A stretch of 64,000 nt of DNA from Ipomoea triloba (taxonomy: Eukaryota > Streptophyta > Magnoliopsida > Solanales > Convolvulaceae): assembly GCF_003576645.1 (NCBI RefSeq), contig NC_044916.1:22110878-22174877 (forward strand). The letters are read 5' to 3'. Position numbers and translations under genes: made by a program. This document shows, piece by piece, positions 28,716 through 40,191 of this stretch (its first letter is position 1; the number at the start of each line of letters is the position of its first letter). The notes beneath the pieces are model-generated. The model made no database searches, was not told where the DNA came from, and saw nothing but the letters and a program-made list of their open reading frames with translations.

Positions 28716-30171
28716 TGATTGTTTTCTAGACATTTTTAGAGTAATTTTAGTAATTGTTTTGCATAAATAAATTAAACTTTAGTGTTCATCTTATTATAAA
28801 TATCTTATTTATTTATAAGTTACTAGTTTATATTGGTTTTAATAAATATTAGGCTAATGTTTCATTTTTATTAATATAAATAGGAGTTTTATTTTAACTA
28901 TAGTATTAAATATTATTTGGTAGCTTTATGCATTTAGTTTAAATATAAGTGTTTTGATAATTAGGTTTAATTAAGTTATGTCATTAGGTTATAATTTTGC
29001 TTTACATTAATTTTATTTTAATTTATTGTATGTTTCTTTTCTTTCTTTGGGGGATTTGGCGCAACAGACTAAGGCAAAAAAAAAAAAAAAAAAAGAAGGG
29101 AAATTAGTTTAGTTCTTCCTTGGGTTCACTGGAACGTACGAGAAAGAAGGAAAAGAAAAGGGATTAAAAGGGTTTTGGGGGCTCACTGGAAAGCGACGAA
29201 GAAAAAGGGAAAAAAAAAGAAGAAAGGAGTTTTAATTTTGGTTTTAGGGGGATTCCTTTTGCGTACGGCAGAACACGGACGGAGACGAAGAGGGCAGAAC
29301 ACAAACGGGAGAAAAGGAACGCATGGGAGCAGCAACGATCATCAGCGAGGAAATTCTAACGAGGAGGAGAACATATTCGAGACTTCATCGCAGGAGATTT
29401 CTGAGCTTCGATCGCGGCCATTGATTCCATAGGCTTGAATTATTTCCCTTCCTCCTCATTTTTATTCCGCTTTAAATTTTCAGAGTAATAATTCCTGAAG
29501 AGTTCATATATTTAATTATGATTATTGGCTAGAAACTTTAATTAGGGATTTGGATTAGCCTTATATTAGATTAATTGACTACTCCCTAGGTTTGATTCTT
29601 CTAATTTCGATTAAATAATTGAGAGTGATTATATTTATCTTATGTATTTTTGCTGTGAATTGTGTGACTGGCCATTGCATACTTATGTTATTAAGGTTTA
29701 TAAGAAGAATTGACAAGTGAATTATGAACCTAGACCTCGTAAGATAAACATAATTGACCTAAACTAGACATAGCTTTAGGTATTTGTGGTGAGTTTTGGT
29801 TGTTGCTTAATGGGTTCAATTAATGTTGGTGAAATATCGACGGATGATCACAGTTAATTGGATACAACCTAGTAGCTCGACGGAGTATTAGGATATAAAT
29901 GAAGCAATCATCACTATAATCGCACGAATCAGTACTTAAGATGGTTAGTTAATTATCTAATAGGTGAACCCAAATCCCTAGTCTTTTATCAATTGGAAAT
30001 TTCCTTTGCTTTAAATTCGTACGTATTCTTTTTAATACAAGAATTTCTTTTATTTGTGATTTTCCTATCTACAAGATTAGTTATTAAGAATAGCAGTTAA
30101 TTGTGTTCTTCGTGGGATTGACCCTGGTATACTCCAGGAATTTATACTGTGATTGACTCTGTGCGCTTGCA
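28716..30171. mobile_element. solo-LTR-like block in place of the missing RT/RNase H region
   Basis: An AT-rich block bounded by TG (TGATTGTTTTCTAG) and CA (GTGCGCTTGCA), 1456 bp, without gag or pol. Its last part (GGGATTGACCCTGGTATACTCC ... GCTTGCA) is typical of the 3' end of long LTRs of plant gypsy elements, and resembles the end of the LTR-like part at 48720-48784. There is no matching 5-bp duplication (GTGC left, GAAAA right), which fits deletion of flanking DNA. Confidence 0.6.
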
Positions 30172-30728
30172 GAAAATATATCTATCATTAACGCTGCTGC
30201 CAGTGTCCACCATCACCCTTCGGACCTCTGCTCCGCAGATATCAACGGTAATAACTAACGCCTCGGCGGATTGGTCTCTTCCGAGGGGGAGGTCTCGGTC
30301 GGTGAAGGTTATCGGCTCGTCCTTCATTCTCTTCTCGGGTTGGCTGGTGCTGATTGAGTATACGGGCAAATCCCTCGACCAAGCTTGTCGACGATCTGGA
30401 TCGTCGCCCCACTCCGGCCCGCCGAAGATAACATGGATGATCTGTTTCGACCCGGCGGCAGGGGGGTCATGGTCGGGTTCTGGCCCCTTATCTTTTTTCT
30501 CCTTGTCAGACTTCTTGAAATATTTCTTCCACCCTCGGCGTCGGTTCTTCTTCTTCTCGGCAGCAAATTGCGCTAGTTCTCCCGAGCGCAAGAGGTCTTC
30601 AATCAGTCCTTTGAGGACATGGCACTCGTGGTTTCGTGCCCCCGGTTCCTGTGATAGGCGCAGTACTTGTCTTTATCGGGGCCGTCTCTCGCCGGGGCCG
30701 GGAGTTGAATCATATTGCAAGACTGAGC
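30172..30728 (-). pseudogene. gag end and protease start of the gypsy element
   Basis: On the minus strand: a zinc-knuckle-like YCAYHRNRGHET near 30665, a frameshift just after it, then LRSGELAQFAAEKKKNRRR and, near 30195, the aspartic protease active site VMVDTGSS. The frame runs straight into the LTR-like block at 30171. A lysine-rich stretch (FKKSDKEKKDKG) precedes the protease. The element reads from high to low coordinates. Confidence 0.75.
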
Positions 30729-32536
30729 TGTTGGTCCCAAGGGGATGGGGTACAAGTCTAGAGGGGGGGGGGGGTGAATAGACTTGTATAAGATTTTGCA
30801 AATCTTTTCGACCTCTCGTGTGTATTGAACTTAGGATGTTTAGGTTCGATACCTCACGAGGTGAAGACAAAGTTTTATGCGCAGCGGAAATATTATCCCC
30901 TTTTGGTTAGCACGAGTTTGGGTTAGTTCGAGAGGTGTGATTATATGCAGTGCAATCGAGAAGTTAGCGAGAGATAAAAACAGAAAGTAAATGCAAGAGA
31001 GATTTTTAAGTGGTTCGGCCAACCCGCCTACTTCCACTCTTCTTCCAGAAACTCCCTGGAAGGATTGCACTAAAAACTTCCCTTTCTAGTACAATAACGA
31101 GCGCTTGAGCTTTGATCACCAAGCCCGCCTCAAGCCTCAGGTTTTTCGCCCCGCTTCCAGTTACTCCACCTCTCGAGCACTTGACCTTTGATCACCAAGC
31201 CCGCGTCAAGCCTCAGGTTTCTTTCGCTCGGACAGCAGCCAGGTTACTCCGCCTCTCCTCAGGTTTTTCTCCCCGCTTCCAGTTACTCCACCTCTCGAGC
31301 ACTTGACCTTTGATCACCAAGCCCGCGTCAAGCCTCAGGTTTCTTTCGCTCGGACAGCAGCCAGGATACTCCACCTCCCTTGCTTAATCCAAAGCAAGAC
31401 GTTGTTGATAGTCACAGTTGAATGTAACAATCTCCAATCTGACCACAAGCTATCGTTGAATCAACTTTGATGTAGAGCAGCTTTTGGTCACCTTCTGGAT
31501 GTATGACAGTTTAGCTTTGTAACTCTCTTCGAACACTAAGATGTGTTCTCTCGCTGTATTGAATATCAGGATGATATTCCAAGTTAAGCACTTTGCACTA
31601 GAACGTTTTTATCAGACACCTCTTGTTAACCTCTTGACCTCTTTCACTAACTTTTTTTCTTCTGTGTCTTTACGTCCTTATATATGAGAGTAGAAGAATA
31701 GTTCCGTTGGAGGGAAAACTATTCCGTTTGAAATTGGTCTCCCACGCCGAACATGGGTCTTTGCACAATTTCAGCATTTTTCATGGAGTAGTGGTCTTGT
31801 AACTTGAGCCTTTTGTTTTGTAGTGAATATTCCATATTCCACTTTCTTGAGTTCATGCTTCACTTGCTTCTTTTGGATAAAGTTACTCTTTTTATGTTCC
31901 CATCATTCCTTGTTTGGGGAATCTGACCACTTCAGGATTGGTGCACTTCTTGACCGTTTGTGGTGGAGGTCTGACGTGTCATCCACTTCCGTCCATTTTG
32001 AAACCTCCCGCTCAGCACCTCTTCAATATTTTATCTCCATGATATTCTTCTTCTCCAAACTTAGAGTATTTTATCTGCACATGTTGACTAACATTCAGCC
32101 TCTTGGAGAAGTGCCGGTTTATCGAGACCATAGAAGATGTCTCGATCACTTGATGTTTCAATCCCATGTATCGAGAGGTCTATCTCTCGAATATTCTTTA
32201 CGTCTCGAACTCGATAGGTATATCGAGAGGTCCTTACCTCTCGAACTTGGCTTGTGTCTCGAGACTTAGTTGATGTCTCGTAGACCCTTATTCCTCCAGA
32301 GTTGTCTCGTGCCTGCTTCTGATCTATCTGTTTGCTTACAACACGAAAACTTCTAAGTTGTTCAAACAAGTTTACCTTAAGCTTAAATATTTCCCGAGTT
32401 GAGCTCAAATTACCCGGTTGTATTTTCGCTCTTAGTTTACTTATCGAACTTACATTGTTTTGCCTATGTATCGAGACTTGGGGATTCTTACTTAACAGTT
32501 GGTATCATCAAAACCTATTACATGATGTTCCTAACA
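30729..32536. mobile_element. solo LTR or LARD-like insertion in gag, with 5-bp target duplication
   Basis: Starts TGTTGGTCCCAAGGGG and ends ATGATGTTCCTAACA. The 5-mer TGAGC flanks it at 30724-30728 and 32537-32541. Length is 1808 bp, without coding capacity. It includes a run of G (30763-30774), duplicated phrases of ACTTTGATCACCAAGCCCGC at 31110, 31190 and 31310, and repeated CTCGAGA/TCTCGA motifs at 32100-32290. TG...CA ends with a 5-bp duplication indicate integrase-mediated LTR insertion. Confidence 0.85.
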
Positions 32537-33975
32537 TGAGCATACTCCAAGATTTCCCCGATCGGTCTTGATAGGGGGGTGTAGATTGGATTCCCATCCT
32601 GATCCTTCCTTCTGGGGTCGGGCTATCGTTTCATGTCTCTCCGACCTTGTCCTCCGGTTTCCATCAAGTGCTTAGCAACGTTGGCTTCTTCGGCCACCGT
32701 GTGGTCGGTCATTCTCCTTAAGGCTTCCTGGTAGGTGTTCGGCTGATGGAGAACGAGGTCCTGATACAAAGGCCCCGCTCGTAGCGCAGAGAGCAGTAAG
32801 TTGACCGCGGTGCGATCGTCTACTGACTCTATCTCTGTTATGGCGGCCTTCCACCTTTCACTGAAAAGGGTCAAGGACTCGCCTTCTCGTTGCTTGGCCT
32901 TTTCCAAGGAAGTGAAGTGTTTCTTGGCAGCCCGTGAGATGGTAAAGCGGTGAATGAACTTCCTCGCTAGTTCGGCAAAATCGGCGATGGATCCTGGTTC
33001 AAGAGAGGCGAACCACTCAGCCGCCCGACCAGACAGGGTCGAATAAAATGCTCGGCACATCACTGTGTCCGACACTCCCATCATCAGCATGTTTCCGTGA
33101 TAGGAGTTGATGTGCTCTTCCGAATCGGTTCGCCCAGAGTAGTCTTTACTCCCCGGCACACGGAGGTCCATGGGATACGGCTGATCCATAATATCTTGAG
33201 TAAACGGCGCTCGGATCAGATTGCTCTTGATCCCCCCGGGGCCGGCTTCAGCTTGTTCTTTCTTCCATTTGTTGAACTAAGCTGGCACTTGGTCCAGCAC
33301 TCCCCGAGCTAAGCCCCTGCTGGTCCCAGCGTGACGATCCTTCTTTGGCTTTGTATACGAGGAACTCGTCTCGCTGGAATAGCTAGTTGTTGAGATGCTC
33401 ATCGGTTGAGGTCCCCGGGTAGCTCGTCCACGAGGTCGGAGGTCGGGATCATCGATCCGGTCGAAAGCGCTGGTTCGCGATGTCTCTGGCTGTGGCACCC
33501 CCCTAGGTCGATCCGACGTACTAAGCCGAGACAATGCTGGTCTCCGAGCCGGTGCCGTGGGCATAGTATCAGACCCACGGGATCGTCGCTCGGATTGGGA
33601 ACGGTGTAGAGCAGGTGGGACCACTGGGACTGTCTCGGCGGTCGTCGCGTTCGGCCTAACAGGCATGGGGGGATATATCAGCTGAGCAGGTGGATACATA
33701 TATGGCTGCGGATAGAATCTCGGGGAAGTCGGCCACCATTGCATGGTCGGGTCCATCGAATACTGGAAAGGCATCGGTCCCCCGGGCATAGGATACTGGT
33801 AGGGAACTGAGCCCCCAAGGATTGGGAAGGGGGCGTCTTGGTGGATGGCGTTTACTGCCTCCGGCGGCGGCACTCCAGCCATGTTGTTGGGATCTACCCG
33901 GGAGCTCAAGTGAGAGCGAAGATCGTAATTGTCATCGGCTTCTTGGTTATCGAAGAAATCCATGTTCGGATACAT
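32537..33975 (-). pseudogene. gag of the gypsy element, N-terminal and capsid parts
   Basis: From the ATG at 33975: a Pro/Tyr/Met-rich leader, then after a stop or frame change near 33275, a 189-residue frame (33189-32623) with the Retrotrans_gag core: FYSTLSGRAAEWFASLEPGS, SFxx-like FAELARKFIHRF and FTSLEKAKQREGESLTLF. This is the capsid-like region. The join to the zinc-knuckle part at 30728 is interrupted by the LTR-like insertion. Confidence 0.85.
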
Positions 33976-34019
33976 GGAGGGACCGGCTATGGCAAACGAT
34001 TGCTTTTAAGTCCCGATCC

Positions 34020-34037
34020 CCACGGACGGCGCCAAAA
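34020..34037 (-). promoter_or_regulatory. primer binding site of the gypsy element
   Basis: On the minus strand TTTTGGCGCCGTCCGTGGGG follows directly after the LTR end (CA at 34038-34039 complement). TGGCGCC is a common plant gypsy primer site start. Confidence 0.7.
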
Positions 34038-34491
34038 TGATATAGTTAAATACAGAAAATACGATCTGTTATTGCCTCAAGGATCTAAACCCGGTTTACA
34101 GTACAAGAATGGGCTCGAAGGGCTCGGCAGGTCGGCAGTGGGCTTCCCTACTGTCCGCGCTCTCTTCAAGACTTAATCCAGAATTGACCAAAAAGATCCT
34201 CTCTCTCCTCATAAATGCGCTATTTATAAGGGAGTAAAGCGCGATTACCGGGCCTCCGGCATGACGGGAACGTGGCGCGCATGCGCCCGCCTCACTCTAC
34301 GCCCAAACGGGAAGGAGTACGTGGCAGCCATTGGCACGCCGCGTCGTGGGCCAATCGGGAGTACTGTTCGGCCCGTGACATCCGACCTCACAGCAACCCT
34401 CCCGACCAGCCGGTCGCCCGACCTTCACGCCTCCCGACCGGGTCCGGAGTGTATCCGACCGGTCCTGGAGTATATTCACTATCAGCCAACA
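34038..34491 (-). mobile_element. 5' LTR of the gypsy element
   Basis: On the minus strand it starts TGTTGGCTGATAGTG and ends ATATCA, about 454 bp. A TATA box (TATAAATAG, about 34211-34219) precedes a CT-rich likely start region. No second copy was found in the window. The outer boundary is set by TG and could lie further right, since 34492-34640 has similar composition. Confidence 0.7.
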
Positions 34492-34758
34492 TAGGTCACA
34501 ATGACTGATGGGGGATTACAATCCTGACTCTTCCACCTGAGGAAATAAAAGGCATCCTCGACCGCGACGCCAAGACCATTGCTACCAGGCGTATTTACTA
34601 ATCATCTCTAGGGCTTTAGCCCCTCTTGCGCACAAAAAAAAAACAATGATTTATTAACATTTTGATCAATCAAATAATAAATTTCATAACAAACTTAAGT
34701 AATATTTTCAATTCCACAAAACTAAAATATTATTTATATTTTTGGTACATAAAATAAA

Positions 34759-35385
34759 GAGTTAATTCCAGAAATGGTCCTTCGACTATTGACTTTTACC
34801 AATTTTTGTACTCGACTTTTAATTTGACAAAAGTTGGTCCCTTAACTATTGATTTTGTTCCAATTTTGATCCTTCTGTTAAATCTCTGTTAAATAGGTTT
34901 TAAAATTGAGGGCAAAAGTGTAAAACTAAATATTTTGGAGTAAAATTAGTGCATTCTTCTTGCAGATTGAAGTTGATGTTTCTACTGCTTTATATTTTGT
35001 TTGTGGGTTCGAAGAAATTAGTCGTACTGCATATGTTCTGCTAGTATGTGTTGCATATGTTCGAACAAATTAGCGTATTGTATGTTGGCTTGTGTCAATT
35101 TATAATTTGATGATAGCAATCATCCACTACAAAATATATGGGTATGGGGAAGTGGTTTGGGCAGCAATAATTTGATGATAGCAATCATCGAGAAGAAAGG
35201 TTAAAAATATTTAATTTTACATTTTTGTCCTCAATTTTAACACCTATTTAACAAAGAATTAACAGAAAGATTAAAATTGGAACAAAATCAATAGTTAAGG
35301 GATCAATTTTGATCAAATTAAAAGTTGAGGGCAATAATTGGTAAAAGTCAATAGTCGAAGGACCATTTCTGGAATTAATTAACTC
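34759..35385. mobile_element. Mutator-type foldback MITE, GAGTTAATTCCAG family, with 9-bp target duplication
   Basis: The left end GAGTTAATTCCAGAAATGG is repeated inverted at the right (CCATTTCTGGAATTAATTAACTC). The inverted arms are about 180 bp long. TAAAATAAA flanks both sides (34750-34758; 35386-35394). Relatives: 40904-41419 (near complete), 42960-43150 (one arm), and a piece near 3700. Confidence 0.92.
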
Positions 35386-35423
35386 TAAAATAAACTTCTA
35401 TAATATAGATATGTCTATACATA

Positions 35424-35600
35424 CTTTTCCAATCAGTAAGTCCAATGAATCAATATTGCCTCCACTGAGGCTTGACCCATGACGCTTTTCCAATCAATAA
35501 GTCCAATGAATCAATATTGCCTCCACTGAGGCTTGACCCATGATGCCCCACTTGGGGAGTTACTTCATGCCGCTTGACCACATGGTCTTTGGCTCAAGCG
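35424..35600 (-). mobile_element. SINE copy, minus strand, with 61-bp tandem duplication
   Basis: On the minus strand GACCATGTGGTCAAGCGGC (A box) and GGGTCAAGCCTC (B box) match the SINE at 3462. The part CTTTTCCAATCA...GACCCATGA is present twice at a 61-bp spacing (35424 and 35485), so the SINE body was duplicated after insertion. Confidence 0.65.
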
Positions 35601-36207
35601 TCTTGTTATTAAAATATCTTACCAAATTAAATTTTATGCAAAACATATTGTTTAAATTTTTTTTTAAAGTCTATCCACGGACTTTTAGTTGTTCATAACC
35701 ATTAATTTAAAGTAAGATATAACTGTAAGAAGGTATAAAAGTATGATTTTTTCTTTTACCAATAAGTCTTTTATTAGTATATTTGTCCATTTAAGATGTT
35801 ATAATTTGACAATTATATAATATTATATCGAGAGAATAATTAAAAGTAAGAGTAGTCGTCGTTTGGAATGGTAGCTTATGGCTTGGAATCCAACTTCAAA
35901 CCAAGACAAAGAGAAGAGGGGACAGTGACACCCAAGTTCGAATAATATTCCTCAAAAGTGTGGAAAGTAATGTAGTACAACGTGATGATTAGGTTAGGTA
36001 GACTAATGTGTGGTACATATAATAATATAATTTATTTTAAAATTGTTATTTCTAATATCCCAACGGACTTCTTCTTCGCATTATAATATCCACTAGGGTT
36101 GTGGAAAAAATGCAGAAGAGACACTTGATGAGAGACAAGCATTCAATATATTGGCGTTTTAAGATTTTGGAAGAAGCTTGGCTTAATGAAAGAGAAGCTG
36201 ACATCCT
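35601..36207. other. AT-rich intergenic, no gene seen
   Basis: Only short, low-complexity frames. No element ends were recognised. Confidence 0.4.
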
Positions 36208-36672
36208 GGGGTGTTTGGTTATTGGCTTATAAGCCAAATTTTAGCTTATTTGATCAAGTTTAGCTTTTTGACCAACCAATAAGCTATTTTGAAGTATTTG
36301 GTAAATGGCTTATTGGCCTTGGCTTATTGGGCCAATAAGCTGAAAATTGAAAAGCTAATGAATGTAGCTTTTTGTATCAGCTGGTTGGGAACAATAGGTA
36401 TATTGACTATTTTATCCTTTAAAATCAATGAGATTTACTTTTAAATGGGTGGTGTGTTTGTTATTTTATAATAATAATAATAATAATAATAATACCCTTA
36501 AATGTCATTTTACATTCAATCAGCTACTAGTAAACAACTAATTTACCAAACAGTTTTTTATAATCAGCTAATACAACCAGCTGGTCAAACCAGTTAACGC
36601 AATCAGTCATCAACTCCTAGCTAAACCAACCAGCTATCAGCTATAAGCTATCAGCCGTTTGCCAAACACCCC
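36208..36672. mobile_element. hAT-like MITE, GTGTTTGG family, second copy
   Basis: GGGGTGTTTGGTTATTGGC at the left and CCGTTTGCCAAACACCCCC at the right are inverted. It matches 22943-23573 in reverse orientation. An (AAT)n tract lies inside at about 36470-36493. Confidence 0.75.
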
Positions 36673-36734
36673 CTATAGCTATAGGATTGGCGTTTTTAAC
36701 TCTTTTTAAGTGCCAAGCACTTTGTGATCAGTTA

Positions 36735-36890
36735 ACACATCTGTGACTCTCTTTGAAGAAAGGTCACAGCCTCACAGGATTAAACTCCGATGGTGGAGTA
36801 TTGATTCTTTGGATTATAACAAATAGAGAACGTATATTGAACATATACTACGTTGTAATAGAGTCGATACTCAAAAAATAAAACTCTTTA
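36735..36890 (+). mobile_element. SINE-like tail sequence
   Basis: ATACTACGTTGTAATAGAGTCGATACTCAAAAAATAAAACTC resembles the 3' body and tail of the SINE at 3462 (GCATTGTAATAGAGTTAGTAGTATTC plus poly(A)). The head is too diverged to show clear boxes. Confidence 0.45.
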
Positions 36891-39042
36891 GGTACAAATT
36901 TGTAAGAATCCTGACATAATGAGAGACAAGTTGTAGCATGTAGTATTGGTATCTTTAAGATTAATGATATTTTTTGGTGATCGAGAAAATTTCAGTCGCT
37001 ATTCAATAAATAAATTTTATTTCTGTGTAATAATTTATAAATCACATACGAAGTTAACCACTTATTCATTGTTGATGTTCGTGCATTATGTGGATTCACT
37101 TTAAAAAATTACCTCAGTTTTTCTTTTCTTTTTCTTTTTGTCTTTTTTTGTTTCAAACAATGTTAAGACATGACCAAAGTAACATTTCGTGGAGGACACA
37201 CGTCATTTTTCATATCAAGCCATATAATTTTGACCATTGGAGAAAAAGAAGAAGATAAGTTGCCACTTGCCAACTTAGAAAATGGACCATGTAACTATGC
37301 TACCTAGTCGTCGTTATGTCAATTCCTCTGCTTCTATAATAATTCAAAGGCTCCAGGCAAGTTCAATCTCAAATTAATTCTTTGAAATTTGGTACTAGCT
37401 AAAAGACACAAGATTTCAAAATCAAGTACTCAAGGATAAATTGCCTAATTTGTAACAAATAATGGAGTATTTGTTTGGATTTTTCGGTTACATTATACTC
37501 CGTATTAGTTCATTTATTATATTTGGCTATTATGTTTTCATAACGGCAAATTAAAGTGATTTTATAATATCAATAATAATTTTGATTAGGGGCAACCTCG
37601 CCAAATCTGTCAAGTTTATCGGGTGAGCTCAACTAATTTTTTTTTTAAATTAGCATTTTAAAGATTTTATTTTAATAAACTAGCACATTTACGTTAATAA
37701 ATATAAACTTCAACGTCATTTACTGAATTTAAATCTTCGTTTCCAAAATTCAATTCAAAAAATATAATGCAAGAATGAATAATTAATTCAAGTTATTCCA
37801 AGCATCTAACATCCAGATCTCCATAAACTACAAACAGAAAGACACAAGTCTATAATTCACATACCACAAATCCACAATCAACACTAGAGTTTAAAACAAC
37901 AAACAATCAAACGTAAAACAAAGATATTTCTATATAGTTCAAAATAAAATAAGAGTATAAAAATATGTAGTTGTACAATACAATAATTAAATACCCATTT
38001 GTAGCAATTCAATGATCAAGCATAGAAATTAAGTATATAAAAACTGAATTATTAGTTTATAAAACAAATAATTATAATTAAAATCTAATTAAGTAAACAC
38101 TAAAAGACTAAACATTTAAGTAATTAAATATTTAAACCTGATACAAATAAATCTACTTAAGTAATTAAACACTTAATGGATGCTTATTGTAACTAATTGT
38201 TGGAGAGCTAAATTGTTAAGTTGGAGTTTTTTTTTTTCGTTTTCTTTTTTTTTTTGCTAATGGGGCTAATTTGACAGCCCGATTAGGCTGGCTCTTATCA
38301 AACTATTTTTTTTGTCCTAACCGCATAATTTTTAACAAAAATTTGTTTGAGAGACTGGTCGAATCTTTAATTAATGATATTAAAGATTCGACACATTAAT
38401 CAAAGATTTAATTTATTAATAAAAAATTAAACTCGTCTCACGAATTGAGACATGTGAGACGATCTCACGCAAATATTACCCATAATTTTTTAGCCTTAAC
38501 ATGTTAGCTCATCTTTTTGGGATATAATTGGTATTCTTAATCTTATGTTTAAAGTCTAAAAGTTACTAAAGGAGGTAAATCGCGAATTATCTCATTGGCC
38601 CTTATATTCTCACCCCTAATTGTACACTATGTGCACAATAGGTCTCATATCTTCTCATAATCTCATCGGTTAATTTCTCCCGATGATCAGTAAATTTCCA
38701 ATGAAATTTGAACATTACGCTGCCATTGAGACATGACTTTAAGACGGTCAATCGAACTAATTGAGCAGCCTACGAGCCAATCAATCATTTTAGGTCAAGG
38801 AGAGCACATGAATTCATGGGATCTCCTTTCAGAGATGGCATACTGAATCTCCTTCCAGGAACATCCCAAGAAAAATTAAAATAATCAATATATTGTATGT
38901 ATCTATTCAAACTCTTGCTCCCCACTTCTTCTTGAAATTGAGCTAATATTGACTTTGATCCATTCTTTCGTGGTGAGGAAGAAATCAAAAAAAAAATAAA
39001 TTATCCACCCATAAATTACAAAGAGAATCTAGCAGAGAAGCC
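36891..39042. other. intergenic region upstream of the first GNAT gene
   Basis: AT-rich. 38335-38475 contains a small inverted structure (GGTCGAATCTTTAATTAATG...AAAGATTCGAC; GTCTCACG...GTGAGACGATCTCAC), probably a MITE. The last 250 bp before 39043 should hold the GNAT promoter and 5' UTR. No other gene was seen. Confidence 0.4.
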
Positions 39043-39594
39043 ATGGAGAAAATGGAAGAAACAGCCTGCAAATCAGAATCCCCAGAAATCTCCCTGAGGC
39101 CAATGGAGCTCTCGGACCTGGATGATTTCATGGAGTGGGCAACAGATGAGAGGGTGAGCCGTTTCTGTACGTGGGACACCTACACTTGTAGAGACCAAGC
39201 AGTGGATTTTATAAAGAACATTGCAATCCCACACCCATGGCTGAGAGTGATTTGCCTTGAAAACAGGGTAATTGGGGCAATTTCTGTGACCCCAATGTCT
39301 GGGAACGACAGTTGCAGAGGTGAGCTTGGGTATGTGTTGACTCACAAGTACTGGGGCAAAGGGATTGCAACAAGGGCAGTGAAGATGGTGGCCTCTGCAA
39401 TCTTCTCAGAGTGGCCTCACATGGAGAGGCTTGAGGCTCTGGTAGATGTGGATAACAAAGGGTCCCAGAGGGTATTGGAGAAATCTGGGTTTTTGAGAGA
39501 AGGGGTTTTGAGGAAGTACCATATCCTTAAAGGGAGATCTAGAGATTTTGTGATTTACAGCCTCCTCTCCTCAGATTCCCCTTCTCTAGGCTAG
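39043..39594 (+). CDS. GNAT-family N-acetyltransferase, intact, intronless
   Basis: 183 residues, single exon. Residues 15-175 form a RimJ/RimL-type acetyltransferase fold (Acetyltransf_3): ISLRPMELSDLDDFMEWATD at the start of the domain, VIGAISVTPMSGND for the central strands, the acetyl-CoA motif A at HKYWGKGIATRAVKM, and RLEALVDVDNKGSQRVLEKSGF, the usual late motif. It ends RDFVIYSLLSSD. These enzymes transfer acetyl from acetyl-CoA to amino groups; the substrate cannot be read from sequence. A second Met three codons on is an alternative start. AATAAA at 39791 is a plausible poly(A) signal. It faces a paralogue at 40192-40731, tail to tail. Confidence 0.93.
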   Translation: MEKMEETACKSESPEISLRPMELSDLDDFMEWATDERVSRFCTWDTYTCRDQAVDFIKNIAIPHPWLRVICLENRVIGAISVTPMSGNDSCRGELGYVLTHKYWGKGIATRAVKMVASAIFSEWPHMERLEALVDVDNKGSQRVLEKSGFLREGVLRKYHILKGRSRDFVIYSLLSSDSPSLG

Positions 39595-40191
39595 TCACTT
39601 TAACCTTATCTGTTTATTACATATATGAATCGTTGATTCATGTTATTGGGTCCAGAGAAAATCTTTTCTTGTGCACCATAGTCTGATCTACTTTATTGTT
39701 TGTGTGGGCAGTAATGGAGCCCATGGAGATTGATGGATATGGCAGGCAGAGTTGAGAAACAGGGCTTCTATGTGATAGTGTTCTTGATGAAATAAAAGTG
39801 TATATTTTGTTACCATTACTACTTTGTAAGTTGAATAATCATTGTAAAAATTCTTTGTATATTTTCGACATATACACTGTGTTTGTTAATGATGATCTTT
39901 GAATTTAAAAATGTCAAAGAATCATTGGTTGTCAATTGTTATATCATGGACAAGTGTTCATATTACATTGTGAATCCTGATACAAAAACAATATACCTTC
40001 GGTTAACATATTATGTACTTACAGTTAATTTAACTTGATAATTGCTGATAAATAATATGATAGTTATATGTACATAAATCATCATCTAGGTAAAAGATGT
40101 GTTAACTACAGATACATAATCTAAATGTTTTTTTGGATCAAATATATAACGCAAGATAGATCCTGTCCCTGGTATAATTTGCCATGGTTTG

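Larger units (their letters stand above)
26000..34491 (-). mobile_element. decayed Ty3/gypsy retrotransposon (Tat-like layout), minus strand, nested insertions
   Basis: Read from high to low coordinates: LTR 34491-34038, primer binding site, gag 33975 downward, protease motif near 30190, integrase relic 28715-27850, 76-bp tandem repeats, an ORF on the opposite strand (26530-27227), then loss of the 3' end. No second LTR was found near 26000, so the downstream LTR is missing. Reverse transcriptase and RNase H are absent. Long spacers, tandem repeats and an antisense ORF downstream of integrase are known in plant Tat-lineage elements. Stop codons, frameshifts and two LTR-like insertions make it non-functional. 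The left boundary is approximate. Confidence 0.8.
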
